DNA of 62,654 bases from JAGXIT01 sp964393815 (GCA_964393815.1 CAYMUP010000002.1:1-62654); one strand, 5' to 3'; positions 8,572-18,401 are shown, counted from the first letter of the stretch. A program made the numbers and translations. The notes: generated from the letters alone by a model not told the origin.

Positions 8572-9786
8572 CTACCCTGCGAGGTTATTGTTGCCCGCAA
8601 GTCCGTAAATGGGCAACAATACGGCCGCCACAATAGTAAAGGCCACGATGCCGAGCATGATCATCATAACCGGTTCGATTATGGAGGATATATTTTCTAC
8701 TTCAGTATCGACCTCTTTTTCGTAGTAGTCAGCTACTTTGCCCATCATCTGCTCGATAGCGCCAGATTGCTCACCGATGCGAATCATGTTAGGTACAAGG
8801 GGTAAAAAGTTTGGGTTGTTTTCTATGCTGTCAGCGAGGCTTTTACCGCCCTTGACCTTCTCGGCTGCAGCCTTGATGGTGCGCTCAATATGCACGTTGT
8901 TGACTGCGCGCGATGTGATGTCGAGCATCTGCAGCAAAGGCACGCCGCTCGCAACTAGTGTTGCGCCGGTGCGAGCAAACCGTGCCATATACACTTTCAT
9001 AAAAAGCTTGCCAATGGGCCACATGCGCATCTTGAGCTTGTCGATCACCTCTTTACCAGGGCCAGTCCGCGCCCAGCGGCTCGTGAAAAACCCTAACAGC
9101 CCGAGTACGAGCAGCTCTACCCACCAAAACTTGATAGTAAAGTCAGAAACCCAAAGCAATATGCGCGTAACTAAGGGTAAGGTAGCCCCTGGCATTCCTT
9201 CGTACATAACTTTTACTTGTGGCAAAACTTTTACCACCATAAATCCGATAACCATAATCATGACAAAGATGACAACAGCAGGATAAATCATAGCACCACG
9301 AATTTTACTATTGAGATCAGCTTCTTTCTCTTGCTGTATAGCGAGTCGCTCTAACGCATGGTCAAGTGTACCAGACTGCTCGCCGGCCGCAATAAGGCTC
9401 AAATACACTTGGTTAAATACTCTTGGGTGCTTACCCATCGCATTTGCGAGCGTACTACCGCCCTCGACGTCTGAGATTATCTGCGACAAGATTGCCCGCA
9501 GTGATTTGCTGGCGGTTTGGCTTGTTACACTCCGAAGCGCTTGTATGAGCGGCAGCCCCGCATTGATAAGCGTCGCAAGCTGACGGCTGAAGAGAACACG
9601 GTCTTTTGCCTTGACCTTAGAACGCCCACCGAGTGCCCCCCGCTCTTTTTCGAGCTCCATAGTAGTGACAATGAGACCCTCTTGTTTTAGTGCCTTAGCG
9701 GCTGACCCTTCACTATCTGCCTGCACCGTCGATTTGACCGTTTCGCCGGTCAAGGGGTTTCGCGCGGTGTATTTATATGTCAACAT
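8572..9786 (-). CDS. pilC: type IV pilus inner-membrane platform protein PilC
   Basis: At 404 residues with two T2SF (GspF) domains, about 70-195 and 275-395, this has the normal PilC length. Membrane segments lie near 170-192, 220-240 and 370-395. Each repeat carries the expected RIGEQSG/AAGEQSG motif (residues about 135 and 340). PilC is the platform that the PilB and PilT motors act upon to add or remove pilin. It follows pilT by 2 bp, so the two are cotranscribed. It ends about 85 bp before the major prepilin, which has its own promoter. Confidence 0.95.
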   Translation of the reverse strand: MLTYKYTARNPLTGETVKSTVQADSEGSAAKALKQEGLIVTTMELEKERGALGGRSKVKAKDRVLFSRQLATLINAGLPLIQALRSVTSQTASKSLRAILSQIISDVEGGSTLANAMGKHPRVFNQVYLSLIAAGEQSGTLDHALERLAIQQEKEADLNSKIRGAMIYPAVVIFVMIMVIGFMVVKVLPQVKVMYEGMPGATLPLVTRILLWVSDFTIKFWWVELLVLGLLGFFTSRWARTGPGKEVIDKLKMRMWPIGKLFMKVYMARFARTGATLVASGVPLLQMLDITSRAVNNVHIERTIKAAAEKVKGGKSLADSIENNPNFLPLVPNMIRIGEQSGAIEQMMGKVADYYEKEVDTEVENISSIIEPVMMIMLGIVAFTIVAAVLLPIYGLAGNNNLAG

Positions 9787-9788
9787 GA

Positions 9789-10856
9789 TTAATCTCGCAT
9801 TAGCCTATCTAACTCGTCAATATCAACAGCGTAGTTACGCGCTTCGTCGTAGCTGATGGTGCCCGAGTGGATGAGCGAAACGAGTTGCTTGTCCATACTC
9901 TGCATGCCAAACTCAGCGCCAGTCTGGATGACAGCATCTAACTGGTGTGTCTTGCCCTCGCGGATGATATTGCGTACAGCTGGAGTCGCGATGAGGATTT
10001 CGGCTGCAGCGATGCGTCCACCACCGATAGCTGGTATGAGTCGCTGGCTACAGATGGCCATAAGAATGTTGGAAAGCTGCGCGCGAATTTGAGGCTGCTG
10101 GTGTGGTGGGAAAACGTCGACCATACGGTCAATAGATTGAGCGGCGCTGTTCGTGTGAAGCGTGGCAAAGACCAAGTGGCCAGTCTCGGCAATGGTGATG
10201 GCACTTGCTATGGTCTCGAGGTCACGCATCTCACCGATGAGCACGACATCGGGGTCCTCACGCAGGGAACTACGGAGCGCTGCGCTAAATGAGTAGGTGT
10301 CATAGTGCACCTCTCGTTGGACAATGATGGACTTTTTGCTGCGGTGTGTGTACTCGATAGGGTCTTCGATAGTGATAATATGTTTACCCTGCTCCATGTT
10401 GATCTTGTGGATGAGCGCCGCGAGGCTGGTTGATTTACCAGAACCAGTCGGTCCAGTAACAAGCACAAGACCCCGAGGATAATCTGCAAACTTAGTAACA
10501 ATCTGTGGGAGCCCAAGTTGTTCGACGGTCAAAATCTCGTTTGGTATGAGACGAAGAGCTGCAGCGAGATTGCCCCGTTCATGAAAAGCGTTTACACGGA
10601 AGCGACCGAGGTCACCAAATGCAAAACTAAAGTCAAACTCTTTGTCTTTGAGTAGAATTTGCTTCTGGTCTTCGTCCAAAATAGCAAAGACAAGTGCTTC
10701 AACTGACTCTTCGTTAAGAGGATCTGTGCCTGCCACCGGTACAAGCGCACCGTCGACACGGAGCATCGGCGGCAAACCAACTTGCAAGTGCAGGTCAGAG
10801 GCCTTTTTTTTGACCACATCCTCTAGCAAAACTTCAATACGGGGTTGACCAGCCAT
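9789..10856 (-). CDS. pilT: type IV pilus retraction ATPase PilT
   Basis: This 355-residue hexameric ATPase has Walker A GPTGSGKS at 135-142, the Asp box TIEDPIEYTH, Walker B LIGEMRD, the His box TLHTNS, and the retraction signature AVRNIIRE (AIRNLIRE in most PilT). The length and this last motif separate it from PilB. It should power pilus retraction from the cytoplasmic face through PilC. A strong AAGGAG site lies 8 nt before the ATG. About 130 bp separate it from pilB upstream, enough for a separate promoter, though none is obvious. Confidence 0.95.
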   Translation of the reverse strand: MAGQPRIEVLLEDVVKKKASDLHLQVGLPPMLRVDGALVPVAGTDPLNEESVEALVFAILDEDQKQILLKDKEFDFSFAFGDLGRFRVNAFHERGNLAAALRLIPNEILTVEQLGLPQIVTKFADYPRGLVLVTGPTGSGKSTSLAALIHKINMEQGKHIITIEDPIEYTHRSKKSIIVQREVHYDTYSFSAALRSSLREDPDVVLIGEMRDLETIASAITIAETGHLVFATLHTNSAAQSIDRMVDVFPPHQQPQIRAQLSNILMAICSQRLIPAIGGGRIAAAEILIATPAVRNIIREGKTHQLDAVIQTGAEFGMQSMDKQLVSLIHSGTISYDEARNYAVDIDELDRLMRD

Positions 10857-10988
10857 TATTTCACTCCTTTCGATACTGAAAGTGTGGAGACATTTCGATA
10901 ATTCATATGCCTGCTCACTGCTCGTTGTTGCTTGGTCCTCATGTTCCCCACCTTCTTTTCGTTCCTGTTTATCCTTTTACTTCTTACC

Positions 10989-12800
10989 TTAAGCGCTGTC
11001 TGCTGACGCTACACGGTTAATCTCCTGCACGGTCGTAAGGCCATTCAGTGCCTTGAGATAGCCATCTTGACGCATGAGTACCATGCCTTCTCTTTCGGCT
11101 TGCTCTTGGATCTCTGAGCTGGTCGCTCTTTTGAGAATCAGCTGCTGAATCGCTTCACTTACTTCAAAGACCTCGTAGATTCCCATTCGCCCTTTATATC
11201 CGCCAGGCGAATCTGGGCCGTCGACGCCCTTAGTTAAAGTATAAGCGCTATCTGTTGCTAATGGCAAGTTTTCGTAGCCTAGATCAGTCGAAACAGCTGC
11301 ACGATGAGCTTCGTCAGGTGGCAGAAGTGACCCGAGCGTTGCCTGTATAGCGGCCGTTTCGGCGGGCGTCGACTCTATCTTTTCACTATGTTTGCTATTT
11401 CGACGCACGAGTCGCTGACCAATCACAACGTGTACGGTGCTTGCGATCAGGAACGGTTCTACCCCCATGTCGAGCAACCTCGGCAAAATACCGGCTGCAC
11501 TGTTGGTGTGAAGCGTGCTAAAGACTAAATGCCCCGTAAGACTTGCCTGTACTGCAAGCTCCGCTGTCTCTTTGTCGCGGATCTCCCCAACCATCACGAT
11601 ATCGGGATCCTGACGAAGAATTGAGCGAAGGCCACCAGAGAAGGTTAGCCCAATATCGGCATTGACCTGGATCTGATTGACCCCTTCCATTTTGTACTCA
11701 ACGGGGTCTTCAAGCGTCACGATATTGACCGCGTCACTGCGAACTTCCTGTAGAAGTGCGTAAAGACTCGTTGACTTACCAGAACCAGTTGGCCCAGAGG
11801 TCAGGATCATGCCGTTTGTACGTTTTAGACCTTCTTTTATGGTCCGAAGGCTACGGCCAGCGTAACCCATGTCTTCAAGCCTTAGGCTCGTACCGCTCTT
11901 GTCGAGCAAACGAATAACAACTTGTTCACCCCAAACAACAGGGCTAATTGAAATACGCAAGTCAATATCTTTGCCCGCAACATTAATGCTAAACTCACCG
12001 TCTTGCGGCAAACGGTGTTCGTCAATCTTAAGATTGGCAAGGATTTTTATACGCGAGACAAGCGGCGGTTCAGTGCTTTTTGGTAGCTTCATTATTTCCC
12101 GCAAAATACCGTCTACTCGGCAGCGGATCTTAAGACTATCTTTGAGTGGCTCAATGTGCACATCGCTTGCCCCATTCTTAGCTGCGTACTCTAAAATGGT
12201 TGAAAGCGCCTTACTAATCGGCGAGTCCTGAACAATGGTCGTGATAGAAGCTGAGCGATCAGCTTCTTTTTGAGCAGCTTCTTCCTCTGCCTTCGTAGTA
12301 TCAATGCTTATGTTTTCGCCAATTTTGCCTATTTCGCCTACAAGCGAGTCAGAAATCTTAGCATCGTACTGGTGAAGCACCTGCCGAATGCCCTCTTCAC
12401 TCGCAGCATAGACTTTGAGTGGACGGCCTATTCGGTTACTAAGAAAATCGACTGCTTGCACGTTGTCCGCATCGAGCATAGCCACGACTAGACGATGCTG
12501 CATCTCGCCAAGAGGCACTGCCATATATCGCTCGGCGACGTCTAATGGTAACAGCTCAAGAATCTTGCTATCTACTTTAGCCTCAAGAAGGTTTACGTAA
12601 GGAATTTTTGAAGCGTGCGCAATAGTCTTTGTGAGTTGTTCATTTGTGACCTTGCCGCTTGTTACCAATAAGCTAAAAAGTGGTGATCCGGAATCTTTAG
12701 CCTGTTCTTTTAGCTCGCTTAGGTCCGCCCTAGTTAGGGCTTTGTCCTCGACAAGCTTATCTTCAACAGTCGCCTGTACTTCGGCAGACAAAACACTCAT
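10989..12800 (-). CDS. pilB: type IV pilus extension ATPase PilB
   Basis: This 603-residue protein has an N-terminal MshEN-like domain (about 25-150) and a GspE/PilB ATPase core. The motifs are Walker A GPTGSGKS at 336-343, Asp box TLEDPVEY, Walker B MVGEIRD near 403, and His box TLHTNS near 429. It should drive pilus assembly. An oddity: the CxxC...CxxC zinc motif normal in this family is gone. The two half-sites read RRNSKHSE (about 466) and GVDGPDSPGGYKGR (about 525), with no cysteine. The region between them is also long. It lies directly after the small membrane protein gene in the pilM-N-O series. Confidence 0.93.
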   Translation of the reverse strand: MSVLSAEVQATVEDKLVEDKALTRADLSELKEQAKDSGSPLFSLLVTSGKVTNEQLTKTIAHASKIPYVNLLEAKVDSKILELLPLDVAERYMAVPLGEMQHRLVVAMLDADNVQAVDFLSNRIGRPLKVYAASEEGIRQVLHQYDAKISDSLVGEIGKIGENISIDTTKAEEEAAQKEADRSASITTIVQDSPISKALSTILEYAAKNGASDVHIEPLKDSLKIRCRVDGILREIMKLPKSTEPPLVSRIKILANLKIDEHRLPQDGEFSINVAGKDIDLRISISPVVWGEQVVIRLLDKSGTSLRLEDMGYAGRSLRTIKEGLKRTNGMILTSGPTGSGKSTSLYALLQEVRSDAVNIVTLEDPVEYKMEGVNQIQVNADIGLTFSGGLRSILRQDPDIVMVGEIRDKETAELAVQASLTGHLVFSTLHTNSAAGILPRLLDMGVEPFLIASTVHVVIGQRLVRRNSKHSEKIESTPAETAAIQATLGSLLPPDEAHRAAVSTDLGYENLPLATDSAYTLTKGVDGPDSPGGYKGRMGIYEVFEVSEAIQQLILKRATSSEIQEQAEREGMVLMRQDGYLKALNGLTTVQEINRVASADSA

Positions 12801-12813
12801 CTATTTTGCGCCC

Positions 12814-13065
12814 CTACTGACTCGTGCCGTTAAATGGTGTTTGGTTAGTTGCCTGCCCTACGCCAGATACTTGGGTGGGATTGATGCTTTCTTCATTGAA
12901 GTACTCTTTGCTGGGCGCCTCAAAGCTTGCGCTAATTGGATCAATTTTTTCTACCTTTTGTTGCCTATTAGCTGGTGTAACAATCAGCTTGCTAGAGATA
13001 AGGAAAGCTAAGATTGCGCTAATGAAGGCAATAACAATGTAAAGTGCTATATCTTTTTGTTTCAT
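12814..13065 (-). CDS. small single-pass membrane protein of the pilus operon
   Basis: This 83-residue protein has one membrane helix at about residues 7-26 and a polar tail rich in Ser, Asn, Thr and Gln. Its start overlaps the stop of the pilO-like gene by 4 bp and it ends 13 bp before pilB. The position is that of PilP in classical operons, but there is no lipobox and no PilP domain. A role in the alignment complex is a guess from context only. Confidence 0.6.
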   Translation of the reverse strand: MKQKDIALYIVIAFISAILAFLISSKLIVTPANRQQKVEKIDPISASFEAPSKEYFNEESINPTQVSGVGQATNQTPFNGTSQ

Positions 13066-13730
13066 TTGACAACCTCCATCTCAACTTTAAGAGATTTAGC
13101 AGGCTGGTAGTACGTTTCAGCTACGACATGTAACGTCAGCTCATCTTTTTCGCCAGAGACTTCCATGCTGTTATATTTTATCGGCCGGATAGAACGCTCG
13201 GTTGCCGATACCATTTTTTGTATCTGGTCATAATTACCACTTACCGTCAGTTCAAACGGCATTGCTACCGCCTGAGGATTGGTACTTGATGTATTAGTGG
13301 CTTGGGCGACCTCATCGTCAGTTCCTGTAATGCTGGTAAGCTTTGCATTCTGCGTTGCAAGTAGCTCAAGGTTTGTAGTAAGTGCCGGAAAGTCATATGA
13401 CGAAGGTAGAGCGTCTAGGATAATCTTAGGGTTTGCACCGTCATTTGCACCAGATCCACTCGTTAATCCACCAATGATATTCTGCGTCGTATCGGCAAAT
13501 GCGTCGTACGATGTCTTGAGCTGGTCAGCGGTGGTAATATTGTTTTTAAGCGTCTTTTCGGCTAGCTGTTTTTTGTTAATCACGCGGTTTTGGTAGGCAA
13601 TTTGGCTAACAAGCACTTTTGTTGCTACGAGCGAAAAGATGGTCAAAAACGCGGCTATACTCACCGCAATCACGATTGTCGAGTTTGTCTTGTCGATAAG
13701 TTTTCGCTTCGTAAGATTTGTGACTTCCAT
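13062..13730 (-). CDS. pilO: PilO-like type IV pilus alignment protein
   Basis: This 222-residue protein has a short cytoplasmic N-terminus, one membrane helix (about 18-42), a predicted coiled coil (about 45-80) and a C-terminal ferredoxin-like domain (about 150-220), the standard PilO plan. In known systems PilO pairs with PilN and links the platform to the outer parts of the machine. Sequence similarity is weak by eye. The call rests on architecture and on its place right after pilN (1-bp stop/start overlap). Confidence 0.75.
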   Translation of the reverse strand: MEVTNLTKRKLIDKTNSTIVIAVSIAAFLTIFSLVATKVLVSQIAYQNRVINKKQLAEKTLKNNITTADQLKTSYDAFADTTQNIIGGLTSGSGANDGANPKIILDALPSSYDFPALTTNLELLATQNAKLTSITGTDDEVAQATNTSSTNPQAVAMPFELTVSGNYDQIQKMVSATERSIRPIKYNSMEVSGEKDELTLHVVAETYYQPAKSLKVEMEVVK

Positions 13731-14380
13731 TATCTGTCTTCCTCAAATAGCCCTGCACTACTGGCATTAGCGCTTGACGGTGGCAACAATTCCACCTGTT
13801 TTGTAATTGTAAATATCGTGGGGTCAAAGGCAAAAGTAATCTCAAATGTTGCCGACTTATCGTCGCGACTAAACGTCGTTAGGACTACGTTGCTAAAAGC
13901 TTTGGCTTTCTCAGTTTCGCCGCTCAGCGTAAAGTTAGTCTGCTTCAGTGTGTCTGCATAGGTACGAACGGCATTGAGCGTTGTCGCCGTGCCTCCTACT
14001 GTTGCTGTATTTGCAGTAAAGTCTGCGCTAAATTTGTTCAGGCTTACGTCTGCAGGAGTTAGCTTTGAGAGATAACCAAACACTCTTGTTGGCGCATGTT
14101 TTTCCTCATGCAATCCCGTTAGCTTGTTGAGCTGGTTTTGGACTGTAAGTATTTTGTCTATGTCTTTGATACTAGCTACTTTTGCTGACTTTTCTTTTAT
14201 CGAGACATCTAGGCTACGTAACTGTTGCCTTTGCACTACATTTGCGATAAAGAAGGCTATGACACACACCCCAACTGCGATTGCACTTGTTAAAAGCGCT
14301 ACAACCATTACGGTATGCTTAGTACGTTTTGCTTTGACAAAGTCGAGTTTGATATCTGGGAGAAGGTTAAACTGTACCAT
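13730..14380 (-). CDS. pilN: PilN-like type IV pilus assembly protein
   Basis: This 216-residue protein opens MVQFNLLPD. The NLLP motif is the part of PilN that docks in PilM, so the pairing with the adjacent pilM is visible in the sequence. One membrane helix (about 24-48) follows, then a coiled coil and a C-terminal fold. It starts 2 bp after the pilM stop and overlaps pilO by one base, a tight operon. It carries a Ser/Ala-rich acidic tail (SSANASSAGLFEEDR). Confidence 0.85.
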   Translation of the reverse strand: MVQFNLLPDIKLDFVKAKRTKHTVMVVALLTSAIAVGVCVIAFFIANVVQRQQLRSLDVSIKEKSAKVASIKDIDKILTVQNQLNKLTGLHEEKHAPTRVFGYLSKLTPADVSLNKFSADFTANTATVGGTATTLNAVRTYADTLKQTNFTLSGETEKAKAFSNVVLTTFSRDDKSATFEITFAFDPTIFTITKQVELLPPSSANASSAGLFEEDR

Positions 14381-14382
14381 AT

Positions 14383-15423
14383 TTATTCGTCTCTCTCTGC
14401 TAGCCCTACGGCTGTGGCAAACTGGTTAGAAACCGTTAGAAGCTCGTTTCGTCTGTCCTCAGCATAGGCCACATTGCGCCATGCATTTCCTATTTCGATG
14501 TTAAGGCCAAATTTATTTGCCAGATAAAGCGGAAACTCCGGTATGGTCGAAGCGCCACCGGTAACAATGATCTTTTCGAGTTTAGCGCCTTGATACCTAG
14601 TTTGGAAAAACTTGATAGACTTGTCTATCTCACTCACAAGCATGTCTACGGTTCCAACAATGGCCTGAAAAACTTGCCCATCGAGTTTGTCTTTGCTGAC
14701 ACCAAACTTGAAGACAAATTGTTGCGCCTGCTTGTCGTCGATGTTGAGGTTTTGTGTTGCAGAACGAATGACTGCCTCTACACCAGTTGGGATAGATCGA
14801 GCAAGTCGCGGAGCGCCGTTCATTACCACAACGAGATCAGTACTTAACTGCCCCATATCTACTATTAGCTGAGGGGCCGTTGACGCAGGGTCTGCTAGCG
14901 CCCGAGCGATCGCGATGCTATCAGGTTCAAAAGCTATCACGTTGAGACCGATGGATTCGATCATATCCAGGCGAGATTCGATATAGTTATTTGACACACT
15001 ACTTAGCAGCACCTCAACCTTATTGGCGTCTTTAGGTGAATCCCCGAGCATAGCCCAGTCAATTTTGCTCTCTGACGGAGGCGTCGGTATGAGTGAGTCG
15101 GCCTGGTACATGAGAGCTTTGCCAAGTTCATTTTGTGGCACCTTGTCGAAATCGACTACTGTTGTAAACACTTTGCTGCTTGGCAGCCCGACTGCCACAT
15201 TTTTCGTCGTCAATTTGGCCTCTGCTACAAGATTTTCTAGAACTTTAGCTAGTTTTTGCTGGTCTGCCTTACTATCGCTCTGGGTTAGTTTGCCCTCAAC
15301 GGGTACGTAAGCATATTTGACCAACGTCCGGGCAACTCCTGTGCCACGAAGTTCAACTACCCGTATCCCTGTTGTGCCGATATCGAGACCGAAGAAAGAT
15401 GATACCCCACTCAATATACTCAT
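14383..15423 (-). CDS. pilM: actin-like type IV pilus protein PilM
   Basis: This 346-residue cytoplasmic ATPase of the FtsA/actin fold has phosphate-1 motif GLDIGTTGIRVVEL (about 13-26), phosphate-2 motif LIVDMGQLSTDLVV (about 185-198) and the adenosine motif IIVTGGASTIPEF (about 284-296). PilM binds the PilN N-terminus and helps organise the motor. It is the first gene of the pilM-N-O-(small)-pilB series and has its own promoter upstream. Confidence 0.93.
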   Translation of the reverse strand: MSILSGVSSFFGLDIGTTGIRVVELRGTGVARTLVKYAYVPVEGKLTQSDSKADQQKLAKVLENLVAEAKLTTKNVAVGLPSSKVFTTVVDFDKVPQNELGKALMYQADSLIPTPPSESKIDWAMLGDSPKDANKVEVLLSSVSNNYIESRLDMIESIGLNVIAFEPDSIAIARALADPASTAPQLIVDMGQLSTDLVVVMNGAPRLARSIPTGVEAVIRSATQNLNIDDKQAQQFVFKFGVSKDKLDGQVFQAIVGTVDMLVSEIDKSIKFFQTRYQGAKLEKIIVTGGASTIPEFPLYLANKFGLNIEIGNAWRNVAYAEDRRNELLTVSNQFATAVGLAERDE

Positions 15424-15434
15424 AATTACTTTTT

Positions 15435-15465
15435 AGTATAGCATAAGCACGATGTTGAAATGCAA
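15435..15465 (-). promoter_or_regulatory. promoter of the pilM-N-O-B operon
   Basis: On the minus strand the -10 box is TATACT (15435-15440) with an extended TG upstream, and a -35-like TTGCAT (15460-15465) lies 19 bp away. Eleven nt separate the -10 from the pilM ATG, giving a very short or absent leader. No ribosome site is visible. Confidence 0.5.
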
Positions 15466-15513
15466 GCCTATTTGTAAGTTTTTTTACGGGGCTTGAAGAA
15501 CTACTGCCTATTC

Positions 15514-17784
15514 CTACAGGACTGGCGGTAAGTTCATAAATGCATCGAAGTCAAATGCGCCACTGCCCGAACTCTGCGTCGGCTTAGCAAGCCACAGCTC
15601 TGGTGAGTGTACAATTTTTTCCGCAGGCTGGGAGCTAGAGCTATAAAGACTACTGTGCGTCCGTGAGAATACCATTTCAGAGGCAGAAACTGCGCCGTAT
15701 ATGGTGAGCGGGTTATTGCATCTTCCCGCCGTAGTAGCATCAGCCAAAGCATCTTGCTCAATGGGCGTATTCCCGACTGCGCAGCTATAAAACTTTCCAC
15801 TACCTGATGTTTCAAAATACCCGTGGATTGTCGTTACGTCATTTTTTACCATAATATTTTTGCCGGTGTCGGTGTAAACATCAAGTCTTGGAATCTCTGC
15901 TATATTTCCGTAGCCACCATATGAAATACCCTCTATTACAACATCGCTCTCACTAAATATTTGTATATGCTTGCCCGTGCCAAGTGTTCCGGTCAGGTGA
16001 AGAGGTGCAGCACCAGAGTAAGTGTAGTTTTTCCCGTCTTGTGCGCTAGCCAAATTAAACAACGTAGTGGGTATCGCTACTGGGACACCTGGTAGCGTGC
16101 CGGTATAGTGCACTTCCCGCACCGGCGCAGCTGCAAAGTCTCCGCCGTATTTTTTGGTCGCAATGTCTTTTGCCGTATTCGCAAAGCCCAGTTTTGAACC
16201 GTCTCCTACGCCCGTGTTCAGTTCCCTACCAGTAATGAAGTTCTTTATCTTATTTGCCGCAAGAGCTGCCCCACCGCTACCTGCACCAAACAAGTTTGGC
16301 GCACCGTCTTTATTCCAAGATTGTATACTACCGTTTGCAGAGTATAAATCACCTCCGTCTATTTGGAAGTAGGGCTTTTTAACAATCACAAAAGATTTAG
16401 TACACACCTGCTTCTCTGTCGCTCCGTAATAGTACGTCCAGCGAAGCGTATATGTATTAGTAGTATTATAGCCTGGCCCGCCGACAGGGCTAACTGTACG
16501 AACATACACTGGCTCGCTGGTAGGTTTGCTCGGAGCGCTTGCGCCAAAGCTAGTCTTAATAGAGCCTCCATCAAGAACCTCAACTCTCATCTGTGGGTTA
16601 ACTGGCGTGCCTTTGTCGCGAACCCTTACGGTAACCGTTGAAGGGTTTGCTTCATCTGGATACGCAGGTGACCATGATGTGTTTGCACAGCTAATAAGGT
16701 CTTCTGCCTTCTGGAATATCCACCGCATATCGTATTTTTTGCCTGGGTAAAAACGATAGTTGAAAGATGCAACACCGTATGGCAAATCCGTATAATAGCC
16801 AGATGCATTATATTGCAGTTTGGCGACCGTACAATCAGTTTTTCCTCTTTCACAGATGCTATAGCCCTTCAAATCCCATCCTGTCAGAAAGTCCGTCTCA
16901 ATATCTGTTATACGATACGTTCCGGTTGCCGACACGGGTATAGCAGTTCCACCACCGCTCGTCGCCGAGAACTCAAACGGGTTAGCTGCAGTAGAACCTG
17001 CGCTTGTCACACTAACCTCCAGCGGGTCTAGCGCTGGATCTCTTTTGTCGATCGCAGCCGGCGCGGCAGGATCATAATATATCTTCGTACCGTAAAGCTC
17101 AGCAGGAGTCGTTAGCTGAACCCTTATAGAGAATATGTTATCGCCCGTTGTACATGGGCCTGGATCTCTGATGTCAGAAACATCTTTAGCAGGGGCTGGT
17201 TCATTTTCTTGCAGGGCACATTTGCTACCGCTTATAGTTCGTTGAACTGTCCCTTTACTAGTGACTGTTAAGTTGATGACTTGACCTGCGGTAAAGGGTG
17301 TTGCCTGTGTGTAATTAAAAGTTTTGACTAGTCGTGCGGCCGCACCGGTAACATAGCCAGTTGTGCTTGCCGATGTGTATTTGTGACGATACGTATTATC
17401 CCCAGAGTCATCGAGTTCTGTGTCTGGAGTGGTGTTTGTAATCCTAAAGTACCCATCGGTTATAGCGTCAGAAATAACCCGACACCGATACGCAATTTCA
17501 TTGAGTTGCAATTCGACTGTCCTAGAGCCAGGTACAACCTCTACTACGGTACCGGCGGGGTTGCCCTTAGGAGATATCCAAGAGTCCTGCACCATTGACC
17601 ATGTTGGCTTATCGCATCCTGAAGATATTCCCGTTATGACGCTCGGGGGTGCGTCGGATGAACTAATCGGTTTTGGTAAGTATGCACTAGTGCTACCAGG
17701 CGAAGCTATAGTAAGTAAACCAAGCCAAAAAAATACTGCCCCCGCAAAAACACCTATACTGCGAATCCAAAACCTTCTACCCAC
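15514..17784 (-). CDS. large secreted protein at head of pilus region, possible adhesin
   Basis: This 756-residue protein has a signal peptide (about 1-34, hydrophobic core then TSA). The rest is soluble, rich in Thr, Ser, Gly and Tyr, with scattered cysteines, and appears to be made of beta-rich repeats. The last third (LHLTGTLGTGKHIQIFSES onward, then IYGAVSASEMVFSRT) resembles the pattern of extracellular domains found on PilX-like and choice-of-anchor proteins. I recognise no catalytic motif and no LPXTG. It lies upstream of pilM on the same strand and overlaps the small membrane-protein gene by 8 bp. A pilus-tip or surface adhesin is the best guess from context. Confidence 0.5.
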   Translation of the reverse strand: MGRRFWIRSIGVFAGAVFFWLGLLTIASPGSTSAYLPKPISSSDAPPSVITGISSGCDKPTWSMVQDSWISPKGNPAGTVVEVVPGSRTVELQLNEIAYRCRVISDAITDGYFRITNTTPDTELDDSGDNTYRHKYTSASTTGYVTGAAARLVKTFNYTQATPFTAGQVINLTVTSKGTVQRTISGSKCALQENEPAPAKDVSDIRDPGPCTTGDNIFSIRVQLTTPAELYGTKIYYDPAAPAAIDKRDPALDPLEVSVTSAGSTAANPFEFSATSGGGTAIPVSATGTYRITDIETDFLTGWDLKGYSICERGKTDCTVAKLQYNASGYYTDLPYGVASFNYRFYPGKKYDMRWIFQKAEDLISCANTSWSPAYPDEANPSTVTVRVRDKGTPVNPQMRVEVLDGGSIKTSFGASAPSKPTSEPVYVRTVSPVGGPGYNTTNTYTLRWTYYYGATEKQVCTKSFVIVKKPYFQIDGGDLYSANGSIQSWNKDGAPNLFGAGSGGAALAANKIKNFITGRELNTGVGDGSKLGFANTAKDIATKKYGGDFAAAPVREVHYTGTLPGVPVAIPTTLFNLASAQDGKNYTYSGAAPLHLTGTLGTGKHIQIFSESDVVIEGISYGGYGNIAEIPRLDVYTDTGKNIMVKNDVTTIHGYFETSGSGKFYSCAVGNTPIEQDALADATTAGRCNNPLTIYGAVSASEMVFSRTHSSLYSSSSQPAEKIVHSPELWLAKPTQSSGSGAFDFDAFMNLPPVL

Positions 17785-18319
17785 CTGTCACTCCACCGCT
17801 ACTCTTATGTTCTTCTAGAAATTTAACTGAATCAGTCAAATTCTTGAGATTTGTTGAGCTGGCCATATCTTGTAGCTCTACGTCCAGAGGCTGACCTTTT
17901 TTTTCTGCCGCAGCCAGCCTGTCCAAGTGTTTACGGGCATTTTTAGCATCGGAAACTTGCACATAGTACCAGGTAGCAATATATTCTGCGCTTCGGTCTG
18001 TATTGTCGGCCGGTAAGGCATCGATTTTTTTAACAGCATCTCCAACTTTCTCTATGTTGGGTCCATCTTGTGCACTGATTGCAGCTACTGCTGTCTTGAC
18101 CGCTTCATCTCGTTGAACAACATTTTCCTTATCTGCCGTCTTGGCCATGCTCAACATAAAGAGTACAACCAGGCCGATGAGCAGTAACGAGATAAATCCT
18201 GCAACCACTTTATAGCCAGTACGCCTACCAAAAGCAGCACTCACGACCTCACTAGTACCCTCTGCTGGTTTTACACTACTCACAGCAGGCGTGACCTTAC
18301 TCTCTTGCTCCTGTGTCAT
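17777..18319 (-). CDS. single-pass membrane protein, function unknown
   Basis: From the ATG at 18319 (MTQEQESK) this is 180 residues. A 35-residue cytoplasmic tail precedes one membrane helix (about 38-60) and an Ala/Lys/Asp-rich extracytoplasmic helical region that could be TPR-like. The longer reading from 18358 would put 13 codons inside the divergent ychF promoter, so I rejected it. It overlaps the start of the large secreted protein by 8 bp, which links the two. No known family is recognised. Confidence 0.6.
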   Translation of the reverse strand: MTQEQESKVTPAVSSVKPAEGTSEVVSAAFGRRTGYKVVAGFISLLLIGLVVLFMLSMAKTADKENVVQRDEAVKTAVAAISAQDGPNIEKVGDAVKKIDALPADNTDRSAEYIATWYYVQVSDAKNARKHLDRLAAAEKKGQPLDVELQDMASSTNLKNLTDSVKFLEEHKSSGGVTGG

Positions 18320-18395
18320 ATATGGCAAGTATACACCAAAAACCATATGCATGTTCAAGTTTTTTGTACACCTATCGCCGAGTAAACACCTCTGT

Positions 18396-18401
18396 TATAC
18401 T
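18396..18401 (+). promoter_or_regulatory. -10 box of ychF, leaderless layout
   Basis: TATACT ends 7 nt before the ychF ATG at 18409. No Shine-Dalgarno is present and no good -35 is seen at 17 bp. Confidence 0.5.
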
